Assembly: GCA_950022655.1 (NCBI GenBank)
Contig: OX465588.1
Span: 20,756,527 to 20,820,526 of the forward strand
Length of the DNA: 64,000 nt
Direction: 5' to 3'
From: Alentia gelatinosa
Lineage: Eukaryota > Annelida > Polychaeta > Phyllodocida > Polynoidae
Notes under the pieces: model-generated
The model's input: the letters and a program-made list of their open reading frames with translations, nothing else
Told to the model about the DNA's origin: nothing
Databases searched by the model: none
Shown: positions 23,942-32,365 of the stretch, piece after piece
Layout of the letters: each line of letters opens with the position of its first letter
Position numbering within the stretch: position 1 is the stretch's first letter
Translations under genes and position numbers: made by a program

Positions 23942-24380
23942 CATTACCCTATATCCCTGAATGAAGCAAGAGGAAAGCCGGAGTGGGCTAATAAAATGTC
24001 ATTTGATTTTATAGGTTTTATTGATATGAATAAGTAGGTATACAATGAATATCAATAATAAAAACAATGTATAATTGACAGAAATATTTTGATGTCAATT
24101 ATGAATATTTTATGACATAATAAGTGAAGTTATTATGGATTATTACATAAGTATGAAGTATATGTAATAATAGAAATAGCCCTAGGAGTGAAGCGAGTAG
24201 GAGAAAAATAGGTGAGGGTGGGTGGGTAGAAAATTTTGTACGTGCGTACGGTATGAGACCTGAGCGAAGTGTGAGACAGTGGACAGTGTTGAGGTCGCGC
24301 ACTTTGATGCATGGTGTGGCTGAGAGGGGATAGGTGGCGCAGAGGTGCGCAAATGTAGAGGTGCTTCACCAGGAGGGGGC
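23942..24380 (-). mobile_element. Inverted solo A-B remnant of the 2a/2b family, left part
   Basis: The reverse complement of this stretch reads as repeat A (from its position about 38 onward) followed by repeat B, ending GGGTAATG at 23942. It is clearly diverged from the A2-B2 end of element 2a. Its missing first 37 or so bases lie on the other side of 2a at 29690-29727. It therefore represents an older single A-B unit, lacking ORFs, split by the insertion of 2a. Confidence 0.75.
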
Positions 24381-24569
24381 AATGGGTTACCCATGGCCTA
24401 TGGTCAGGGGTGGTCATTGCCCCCCCTGGTGAAACCACTCTGCACTCGGGCACCCCTGCGCCACCTCTGTACTGTCGGCCGCACTAAACATCAAAGTGCG
24501 CTAGGTCGACACTGTACTCTGCCTCACTTCCTCTTCAGGTCTCACACACTACACACGTACTTTTTCTTC
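24381..24569 (+). repeat. Element 2a repeat A1
   Basis: 189 bp beginning AATGGGTTACCCATGGCC and ending in CTTTTTCTTC. It contains an inverted AATG/CATT pair within its first 40 bases (CAGGGGTGGTCATTGCC), a likely recombinase-binding region. It matches 29210-29398 with about three differences. Confidence 0.9.
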
Positions 24570-24679
24570 TCCGTACTTTGGCTATTCCGCCCGTCGTACC
24601 TCCGGTCTCCATATTCCCCTGAATATCAGCGACCGTGTACAGGCATAGCAAAACAGAGTTGAAATATTTACGGTGAACT

Positions 24680-25870
24680 ATGTTGACCAGAAGCGGGATG
24701 GCGGCTGCATCCGCGGCCACGGAGACGGACTCGGAGGTGACCCTACGGCAGCAAGAAACGGCTACGGAGAGCGACCACGTGGACTCGGTCTCACAGCAGG
24801 GGACGAGCGCCAGCGTTCGTTCCCGGGCCTCACGGGTCACTGCTCTAGAGAACAACCTTACGGGCGTGCGGTCGGACGTGAATGAAGTCAAGACAGACGT
24901 TAATGGAGTCAAAACCGACGTCTCAAAGATTTCCCGACAGATGGAAGGCATGATGGACGCCATCATGCAGATCTCTCGGCCTGCATCGCGGAGGGGCGGC
25001 TCACGGGCGTCGTCAGCGGCCGACCGCACTCGGGACTGGGCCCAAGAACAAACCGAGCGACTGCTGCCTCCACCACGTGAGCTGAGGGAAACGTATATGT
25101 CGGAGGATCACCTTCAACGGGAGTTCGGCCGTGAGGCCATGCGTCACGACAGGACCACGGGTAAGAACTCGTTACTATCTGATCTTAATGCCCGCAGGCC
25201 GACCGCTAAGCCTTACATGTATATGGACAGGGACGGGATCTACACGCTTCACCAGAAGCTGGATTTACGGTCGGGCCTCGGGCCCCTTGAGTATATCAGT
25301 TGCTTTGTGGGTCTGTTAAGTGACGAACGCGCCTTTTCCCCCGAGGACAGGGCAGACATGTTCCGGCATCTACACCAGGTTACGGTAGATGCCCAGGCAC
25401 GGCCGTGGGCCGCGGTGAGACGCTGGTCGAATTACGTAGTTGACCAGGTGGAGGCCGGCAGGATGCGGTGGTCCGACCACGGCCGGATACAGGAGGAGCG
25501 TGTCCGGCTAGCGATGACCTCGACCAACACCGCTAATCCCAGCAACAACACGGACACCGGACGCGCTCGGGGATCTGAGGCCCCGTGTCGTGACTTCAAT
25601 GGAGAGAGGGGGTGCCGCCACCATAACTACCACTCAGAGGGGGGCATCCGGTGGTTGCACGTGTGCACCTTCTGTGACTCGGTCGGCAGGAAGTGCGGTC
25701 ACTCGGTGCACGCCTGCAACCGCAAGCTGACGTACGGACACGGCTATGACAACACGGCGGCCCCCCCTGTACCCACACCACGGCGGGTACTTCAGGTGGG
25801 GTATCAACTCCAACCCACTACAAAGCCGGCGGCACCCCGCAGTGTCCTTCAACACCCTCAGCCAACTTAA
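24680..25870 (+). CDS. gag: Gag-like protein of element 2a
   Basis: 396 residues from ATG at 24680. Residues about 60-105 form a heptad-patterned coiled coil (VTALENNLTGVRSDVNEVKT), probably for oligomerisation. A helical, charged central domain follows (LQREFGREAMRHDRTTGKN, EYISCFVGLLSDE). The C-terminus has a Cys/His array: EAPCRDFNGERGC, HVCTFCDSVGRKCGHSVHAC, which fits a nucleic-acid-binding zinc module. The stop is TAA at 25868-25870, immediately before a run of A. Length and most residues agree with the 2b copy (394 residues), with many silent differences, so the protein has been under selection. Confidence 0.85.
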   Translation: MLTRSGMAAASAATETDSEVTLRQQETATESDHVDSVSQQGTSASVRSRASRVTALENNLTGVRSDVNEVKTDVNGVKTDVSKISRQMEGMMDAIMQISRPASRRGGSRASSAADRTRDWAQEQTERLLPPPRELRETYMSEDHLQREFGREAMRHDRTTGKNSLLSDLNARRPTAKPYMYMDRDGIYTLHQKLDLRSGLGPLEYISCFVGLLSDERAFSPEDRADMFRHLHQVTVDAQARPWAAVRRWSNYVVDQVEAGRMRWSDHGRIQEERVRLAMTSTNTANPSNNTDTGRARGSEAPCRDFNGERGCRHHNYHSEGGIRWLHVCTFCDSVGRKCGHSVHACNRKLTYGHGYDNTAAPPVPTPRRVLQVGYQLQPTTKPAAPRSVLQHPQPT

Positions 25871-28797
25871 AAAAACGGACAGGCCGCGCCCCGCGACTAA
25901 GCGAGGCGCGAAACCAGGATGAGAGGGGGGCCGGCGGCCCTGTGTGTGATGTAACGAAGCCGGCCCTCACACGTGACGTCATGCCTCACGTGACTCCCCC
26001 GGCACGTGGCCGGGGAGCAGAGGTAAACAACAACAAAGGGACGGGGAATACACTCCCGCAGGAGAGGATCAACGCTTTCCCCGCCCCACCGATGTCTTAC
26101 AGCGTGGCCGGTGTTAGTGTTACTGCGCCGGCCGACCGCGAGTATAGTAACACTCCGGATTTCGCCGCACTAAAGGAAGTGTGCGAGACCGGAATCCATC
26201 GGGAGGGTGTTCGGACGGACCCGTTCGCCCTCCGGGACCACCGCCGGGCGACATGGCCGGACCTCACAGCCGTAGGGCCCGGCACCCATGCCGAGATATA
26301 CCGGGCCGTGAGGGAGACGGGGCTACCCAACGCCCTGGCCGCAAGGATTCAGGTCCCCTCGGATTTACACCTACCGGCCTGGGACAAGTATCTAGGGGGC
26401 GTGGCAGGTGCGGAGGAGCTCCTGGGGTTCCTTCACTACGGCTTCCCCCTAGGATACCTCGGGCCCGAGTCCGACACGAGGGGGGTGGCCAACCACCCCA
26501 GCGCGACCGGGTACCCGGAGCAGGTAGAGAAGTTCCTGGCGAAGGAGGCCACCTTCTCTAACATGATGGGACCGTTCGAGGAACCGCCCTTCTCCCCCTG
26601 GTGTCACGTGTCGCCTCTCATGACACGGGAGAAGCGGGGGACCGACGACAGGCGCATCATCACGGATATGACCTTCCCGCGGGAGCGCAGCGTGAACTCG
26701 TTCGTGATTAAGAACTCTGTCTACGGACTGGAACGAGATCAAGGCCTCCCTACGGTGGACGAGTTCGTGTCGAAACTCGTGAGGGCGGGTAACTCGTCTT
26801 ATATGTCATCCATCGACGTGTCGCGTGCCTACAAGAACTTCAGGTGCGATCCCCTCGATTGGCCCCTGCTGTGTTTCACGTGGGAGGGCGGGCATTACTG
26901 CGATACCGCCATGCCGTTCGGCGCCCGTGCCTCCTCGTACCACATGCAGTGTGTGGCCGAGGCCATCGTCGGGATCCTCGGGTCGAAAGGAGTCACGGCC
27001 GCGATGTACCTCGACGATCTTATTATCCTCTCCGAGGACCGAGGTAAGGCGGCCGTAGACTTCCAGATTGCACGTGACCTGTTCGTCGAGCTGGGCCTCC
27101 CCGAGGCACACGACAAGGCTCAGGTACCTAGTCAAGTCGTCACGTGGCTAGGTATTGAGATCGACGCCCGTAGGATGAGCCTCTCCATCCCTACGGCCAA
27201 GTTGGAGGAGATACGTGCTCACGTGTCGGCTGTCGCGAAACGCCGCACCCTCACCAAGAGACAGCTCCAGTCAGTGTTGGGACGGATACTGCACGTCGCG
27301 AGGTGTATTCGGCTGGCACGCGCTTTCGTCTCTAAGTTACTCGAGGCCCTGAGAGGAATGACGGGGTTCTACCTTAACATCAACTCCGAGATGCACCAGG
27401 ACCTCGACTGGTTTGTGAAATTCGCCGAGGGCTGGAATGGACGCGCGTTAATCCCCCGGGGCCCGCCGACGAGGCGCATCACTGTCGATGCATGCCTCTC
27501 GGGGGTTGGAGGCACTGACGGCCGCTTCTCCTACTCCGGCCAGGTGTGCCCTGTCCTCGACCCCGTGGAGTGCATCTCAGAGCTTGAGGCTCTGAACACC
27601 ATATATGCACTCCACACCTTCATCACGGACGAGGACCGTGGATCACGGATCGAGGTATTCTGCGATAACCTCGGGACTGTGCAGACCCTCAACAGTGGGC
27701 GTGCCCGAAACCGGGTCCTGGCGGAGTGTGCCCGCCAGGCTGGGATGGTGGAAGCACGCCTACAGGTGGAGTTGGTTTTCACCCACATCCCCGGGGTTCA
27801 AAACGTGATCGCAGATGCCTTGAGCAGGGCCCACCTTTCAGCAACTGATTACGATAAAGCGACTTCCCTTACTCTACTCCATGAACTGTATGCGATCGTG
27901 CCATGTACTCATGCCTCGTTTGTACCGATACTCCGTCTCTTCTGCAGATCCGGCGCTTCTTTTACTCCAAGCGAAAGCGTCTGCCCGACAGTCAGAGGCG
28001 CGTGCCCCAGGCACGCTCGCCAACCAGCGATCCGCAGTGGGCACATACCTGGCGTTCTGCAGAAGGATGGAGATCGACCCGAGGGCACCGACCGTGAGCC
28101 TGATTACGGCCTACATGGAGTACGTGGCCGACCACGCCCCTTCACCCGCAACGGTCGCGAACCACCTATCGCACATCCGTGCGCATCTGCGACTCACGGG
28201 CGGGGACGTGGGACCGACGGAGGACCACAGAGTGAGGCGGGCACTGGAAGGCATGAAGAGGAACAAGAAATACGTCCCAAACGTGAAACCACCAGTGCCT
28301 ATGGACGTATTCCGGGCCGTGCTCGACAAGCTCGCGGTATCGCCTATCCACACGGCGATAAGGGCGGGCCTGCTTGTGATATATTACGCGGCCCTACGGC
28401 AGGGCGAGGTGGCGCCGCAGTCAGCACGGGCGTTCGATCCGGCACGACACCTAACACGAGGGGACGTGGTCGTCGGCAAACGGCACGTGATGATCACGAT
28501 AAAAGCCGCCAAGAATCTCCAGCACGTGGGGGAGCAGAAGGTTATGCGCCTGGAGGCCGCGGACGACCTCAGAATCTGCCCCCGACACGCGATTCGACAG
28601 CTACTACGGGTGGCCCCTACGGCTTCGCTACGGGATCCTTTTCTCACGTTGCCCGACGGAACAATCATTACCTCCCGAATGATGACAAGGGAGTGGGATC
28701 GCCTTCTGCAGGCCACAGGCCAAACCGTGAAAACATTCACCCTCCACAGCCTCAGGAAGGCCGCTGCCACGCAGGCATTCCAGGCAGGCATACCTGA
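25867..28797 (+). CDS. pol: Reverse transcriptase-RNase H polyprotein of element 2a
   Basis: The frame is -1 relative to gag and is open across the gag stop; the first ATG is at 25981. RT motifs: TDDRRIITDMTFPRE, motif A SSIDVSRAYKNFR (26808 on), motif B MPFGARASSYHMQ, motif C MYLDDLIIL (27004 on). RNase H motifs: ITVDACLSGVGG, SELEALNTIYAL, FCDNLGTVQTLNSG and VIADALSRAH (to about 27835). No protease or methyltransferase is visible. The functional protein probably ends soon after RNase H, although this frame stays open through the YR gene to 28797 with low-complexity Gly/Arg/Pro text. The gene copies genomic RNA into cDNA. Start position is inferred, not shown. Confidence 0.88.
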   Translation, partial: LKKRTGRAPRLSEARNQDERGAGGPVCDVTKPALTRDVMPHVTPPARGRGAEVNNNKGTGNTLPQERINAFPAPPMSYSVAGVSVTAPADREYSNTPDFAALKEVCETGIHREGVRTDPFALRDHRRATWPDLTAVGPGTHAEIYRAVRETGLPNALAARIQVPSDLHLPAWDKYLGGVAGAEELLGFLHYGFPLGYLGPESDTRGVANHPSATGYPEQVEKFLAKEATFSNMMGPFEEPPFSPWCHVSPLMTREKRGTDDRRIITDMTFPRERSVNSFVIKNSVYGLERDQGLPTVDEFVSKLVRAGNSSYMSSIDVSRAYKNFRCDPLDWPLLCFTWEGGHYCDTAMPFGARASSYHMQCVAEAIVGILGSKGVTAAMYLDDLIILSEDRGKAAVDFQIARDLFVELGLPEAHDKAQVPSQVVTWLGIEIDARRMSLSIPTAKLEEIRAHVSAVAKRRTLTKRQLQSVLGRILHVARCIRLARAFVSKLLEALRGMTGFYLNINSEMHQDLDWFVKFAEGWNGRALIPRGPPTRRITVDACLSGVGGTDGRFSYSGQVCPVLDPVECISELEALNTIYALHTFITDEDRGSRIEVFCDNLGTVQTLNSGRARNRVLAECARQAGMVEARLQVELVFTHIPGVQNVIADALSRAHLSATDYDKATSLTLLHELYAIVPCTHASFVPILRLFCRSGASFTPSESVCPTVRGACPRHARQPAIRSGHIPGVLQKDGDRPEGTDREPDYGLHGVRGRPRPFTRNGREPPIAHPCASATHGRGRGTDGGPQSEAGTGRHEEEQEIRPKRETTSAYGRIPGRARQARGIAYPHGDKGGPACDILRGPTAGRGGAAVSTGVRSGTTPNTRGRGRRQTARDDHDKSRQESPARGGAEGYAPGGRGRPQNLPPTRDSTATTGGPYGFATGSFSHVARRNNHYLPNDDKGVGSPSAGHRPNRENIHPPQPQEGRCHAGIPGRHT
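25868..25910 (+). promoter_or_regulatory. Candidate recoding signal at gag/pol junction of 2a
   Basis: The gag stop TAA is followed by heptamer A AAA AAC (25870-25876) in the phase needed for -1 slippage, an 8-nt spacer, then a stem of CGCGCC (25885-25890) and GGCGCG (25905-25910) with a 14-nt loop. The same arrangement recurs in 2b at 38515-38557. Pol is in the -1 frame. The puzzle is that the stop lies one codon ahead of the slippery codons, so simple -1 frameshifting would not bypass it. Confidence 0.5.
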
Positions 28798-28915
28798 ACT
28801 CAATATCCAGAGGTATGGAGGGTGGAAGTCCCAGGCACATCGTGCCTACATCAAGGTCTCCGACCTCAGAACTGTCAATAACTCACTTATTGAGTCCCTT
28901 TCCTTCAGAAAGTGA
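27881..28915 (+). CDS. Tyrosine recombinase of element 2a
   Basis: 344 residues from ATG at 27881, in a frame different from pol and overlapping its RNase H end. The N-terminal half resembles the core-binding domain of phage-type integrases (GTLANQRSAVGTYLAF, ATVANHLSHIRAHLRLTGGD). Catalytic residues are Arg173 (YYAALRQGEVAP), His289 and Arg292 (LHSLRKAAATQAF), Trp315 (RYGGWKSQAH) and the probable nucleophile Tyr323 (HRAYIKVS); TIKAAKNLQ may supply the beta-hairpin lysine. All are intact. It should join circular cDNA to the chromosome at the AATG core. Confidence 0.9.
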   Translation: MNCMRSCHVLMPRLYRYSVSSADPALLLLQAKASARQSEARAPGTLANQRSAVGTYLAFCRRMEIDPRAPTVSLITAYMEYVADHAPSPATVANHLSHIRAHLRLTGGDVGPTEDHRVRRALEGMKRNKKYVPNVKPPVPMDVFRAVLDKLAVSPIHTAIRAGLLVIYYAALRQGEVAPQSARAFDPARHLTRGDVVVGKRHVMITIKAAKNLQHVGEQKVMRLEAADDLRICPRHAIRQLLRVAPTASLRDPFLTLPDGTIITSRMMTREWDRLLQATGQTVKTFTLHSLRKAAATQAFQAGIPELNIQRYGGWKSQAHRAYIKVSDLRTVNNSLIESLSFRK

Positions 28916-28964
28916 CCCCTTTTTTCTATCCCAACCCTCCTCTCCCTATAACTATTGGCTTCTT

Positions 28965-29213
28965 GGCTATTTTTATTATCTTATTATTACATGTTACCCA
29001 TAACTATGTAATATTATATAATAACTTCATTATGTTCTCATATATTGTTCATAATTGACAACAATATACATATGTCAATTATACACTTTTCTTTATTATT
29101 GATATTCATTGTATAACCTTATTAATATCAATAAGTAATATATATAAAATTATATAAAATTTTATAAGCCCACTCCGGCTTTCCTCTTGTTTCATTTGGG
29201 ATCTGGGGTAATG
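28965..29213 (+). repeat. Element 2a repeat B1
   Basis: 249-bp AT-rich repeat from GGCTATTTTTATTATC to GGGGTAATG, overlapping the AATG that starts A2. It contains TTGACA/TGTCAA inverted motifs. It differs from B2 (29445-29693) at about two positions. Confidence 0.9.
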
Positions 29214-29398
29214 GGTTACCCATGGCCTATGGTCAGGGTAGGTCATTGCCCCCCCTGGTGAAACCACTCTGCACTCGCGCACCCCTGCGCCACCTCTGTA
29301 CTGTCGGCCGCACTAAACATCAAAGTGCGCTAGGTCGACACTGTACTCTGCCTCACTTCCTCTTCAGGTCTCACACACTACACACATACTTTTTCTTC
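29210..29398 (+). repeat. Element 2a repeat A2
   Basis: Second copy of the 189-bp A repeat, joined to B1 through the shared AATG. Confidence 0.9.
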
Positions 29399-29444
29399 CC
29401 ACCCACCCTCACCTCTTTTCTCTCTACTCACTCTCACTCGTAGG

Positions 29445-29693
29445 GGCTATTTTTATTATCTTATTATTACATGTTACCCATAACTATGTAATATTATATA
29501 ATAACTTCATTATGTTCTCATATATTGTTCATAATTGACAACAATATACATATGTCAATTATACACTTTTCTTTATTATTGATATCCATTGTATAACCTT
29601 ATTAATATCAATAAGTAATATATATAAAATTTTATAAAATTTTATAAGCCCACTCCGGCTTTCCTCTTGTTTCATTTGGGATCTGGGGTAATG
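29445..29693 (+). repeat. Element 2a repeat B2
   Basis: Outer 3' copy of B, separated from A2 by a 46-bp pyrimidine-rich spacer. It ends in AATG at 29690-29693, where the split solo remnant resumes. Confidence 0.9.
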
Positions 29694-29727
29694 ACCACCC
29701 CTGACCAAAGGTTATGGGCAACCCATT
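29690..29727 (-). mobile_element. Inverted solo A-B remnant, right part
   Basis: The reverse complement of this stretch is the first 38 bases of an A repeat (AATGGGTTGCCCATAACC, then TTTGGTCAGGGGTGGTCATT). It completes the remnant at 23942-24380. Beyond 29727 the sequence no longer matches the element, so this is its original outer end. Confidence 0.75.
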
Positions 29728-32365
29728 AAACTACCCCAACAAACAGACAAACAGTGTGTGGAGGCGCGTTCTACGTGCCCCCTATTGAATGAACGGGAAA
29801 AGAGCGAAGCACGACAGCATTGCGGAACAATCTCCCCGCTGGCGCAATTTGACCACCCAGCTTAGTGGAAGCGGTGGTTAGGTGCCTGCCAGGAGCCATT
29901 TGGGCCCTGTATGGTACTTTTGTGAGACAGTAGTATATTTTTTCCTTACTTTTAGCATCGCCGCTGTTCCATTAATGACAGATGTTGATCTGCCACTTGT
30001 TCAATCTCTCTGAGGCAGTAAATTCTGCATGATGAATATTTCCACTTTTCTTCATGCTACTAACTGACATTCCTGCTAATCTGGTAATAATTGCACACTA
30101 GTGGAGCTGGGCATCCGATTCAGGACTGATTCAGAACCGAAAGATAAAAACCAGTTCTTATAATGGTTGTGCCAGTGGAGCAATAATGGAACATGTAAGC
30201 CGATCGTGGTAAGAACGATAAGTGTACTTACGGCCACTCTTTGGGGGAGAATGGGACTGGAAAAGGGGTGTCTGTTACGCAAGGGAAGACCACCTTTAAG
30301 GTGGTGTTCTATTGCAGGATATCAATCAACATGGTGTTCCATTGCAGCTTATCAATCGAGGATCCCTATTTAGATGCCTTCGTCCTATTATCACATTTTG
30401 ATTTTCTTCTGTAAGATAAAGGAGTGAAAGATATACACAAACAAACACCTATTTCCGGTTACATCTACATAAGATCTATAGCTGCCGCGGGTTTGGTCTT
30501 GATATTCAATTAAGTACACAACCCGTCCGATTCAAGATTTGCAAATAGATATTCAGTGATAGCACTGTGAAGGTTGTCATCCACCAGTCCGATTTTCTAA
30601 CCGTGCGAATTCAATCATGAGCGAATGTCAGTGATTGCTGCTGGAGCCTAATTCTTTGCAGTAGATCTGTTCCAACTAATGTCGGTTTCTGTTTAGGCAT
30701 CGGTCTGGCAACCAATCTTCTCCGATTTTCGATCTGATATTATATACCTATGCACTAAGTGACACACCTTACTGTACGCTGCTGGGGGGTTCATTCATAT
30801 CGCACGTATTGCGCGATACTCCGTGTAGCAATGTACTTACATACAGATTGCGTGCTTTGAACCATACTACGGCGTGCTTTGAACCATACTACTGCGTGCT
30901 TTGACGATACTACGGCGTGCTTTGAACAAATAACGCAATCTGATTGGCCGAGAGGCCGACAACATGAATCTGGGCGGAAGAAATGCAAATGGCGGATCCC
31001 TTCACTTCGCGTGTTCTGATGTGTTTTAAACGCGCAACACAACGAATTATCACGTGTATTGACCAAATCTCGAGGCAACTAACGGTTAGAAATCACCTGA
31101 TACCGTTTAAATAGCTGAAATATGCGTATTTGAACGATAACAACATCGACACTCGCCGAGCGGGCGTCAACAAAGGAGACCATATTCGAAGACCTCGTTC
31201 AGAACGATTTATCGTCGACACCTCGAATAAGTTTGGCCGTACTGGCGTCATCACCATCTTTTTTGATAGTACTGGTTTGATATAATTCCAGTCGGCATGG
31301 TGCATTCTATCCTTAAAGTAAATACACAACACTCATAGTTTACGCCGTCTTTCTCTTCATCCAGATTTCCTCACATCTCTTGCGGTACTATGCATCCAGT
31401 TGAAAGCCTTCTGTAGACCCATCAAGGGATTCCAAACATCGAGAATACCCCATTTCACTTACGTTGGCCATGTCGGTTCTCAAAGGTGATAGATGGACTC
31501 TCGTAAATAGGGTATGAGAGTAGAAGATGAAGTCTCAGCTTCAGCACCAAAAGATCAAGAGTCTGGGCTTTAGATCCTTTACCTTCAGATGAATATTTAT
31601 TGATATGATTTTCCTCCCTATTCTGACAGAGTAATATCAATATGTAGTACATTCAGACATGTGGTAGGAGCCTCCCCTACTTTTTTACGTTTTCAGTAGT
31701 AACGCCTTATAAGAAGTTTTGAAGTGTATATTTTTGTATTCTGATCTCAGTATTGTACAGAATGAAATTGGGAACGAGTTTGCGTGATGTTTGACTACCT
31801 AGAACTCGATAGATTAGTACTGCCTCGGTTGATTGAGCATTTACCTCGGCTTCACAAGATTATATGTTTAATTCTCATTTCTCAAAAAGTGATCTCTCGA
31901 ACATATCCCCATGTGCCAGACATCGACTGTACCCTGAACGTAAACAACAACCCATTTCAAGGCCTTAGACTCAAGTCTCTAGGTCTTATCTAAATAACTT
32001 TAAATTAACTGTTACCAGACTAATGTTGAAACTATGTACATATAGGGAAATGTCGAGTTTATTTCTATGTGCAGGCCTAGTTCATAGGTCGAAATACAGA
32101 GGTTGACTTACAAACAGTTGACCTACTGTGCCTTTTTTCATAACACGCCAACGGTGAGAGCTACCGAGGTTGGCGTTGTTAATTTTGTTATTTGAGTTAA
32201 CATGTTGTTACTAGTCATAAGTGTTATACCAGAATGTATTGCCATGACAAATATGAATCTTCACCTACCACAAGTGTCTTATCCAATAAAATCTATGTGG
32301 AACAAATCAACAACGGGTAGAATACCTAGAATTGCAAAATGCATGATTCCATAAAACTTCAGGAC
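29728..32365. other. Non-coding stretch, no gene recognised
   Basis: Holds a short tandem array at 30850-30928 and two 27-bp near-copies at 30302-30358 (TGGTGTTCYATTGCAG). 31080-31330 is non-repetitive with a short minus-strand open frame of unknown meaning. 32100-32365 may include the truncated 5' part of the LINE that follows. Confidence 0.4.
30850..30928. repeat. 22-bp tandem repeat, about 3.6 copies
   Basis: GCGTGCTTTGAACCATACTA plus C/G occurs at 30850, 30872, 30894 and 30915, the last partial. The third copy is shortened by one base. Confidence 0.85.

Larger units (their letters stand above)
24381..29693 (+). mobile_element. Ngaro-like YR retrotransposon, apparently complete (element 2a)
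   Basis: The 5313-bp element has order A1 (24381-24569), gag, pol, YR, B1 (28965-29213), A2 (29210-29398), B2 (29445-29693). Both ends and the B1/A2 joint carry AATG. The A and B copies differ from each other at only about two positions each, so insertion is recent. All three reading frames are open, with no premature stop seen. The coding part is GC-rich against an AT-rich host and AT-rich B repeats. It is integrated at an AATG inside a related solo repeat. Confidence 0.9.

Noticed and set aside
24133..24453. Overlapping open frames in the A repeats
   Set aside because: Non-coding terminal repeats; the frames are not conserved as protein and lie across the solo/2a junction.
26097..27135. 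Several antisense open frames inside pol of 2a (and the equivalents in 2b)
   Set aside because: Shadow frames of GC-rich coding DNA opposite clear RT motifs.
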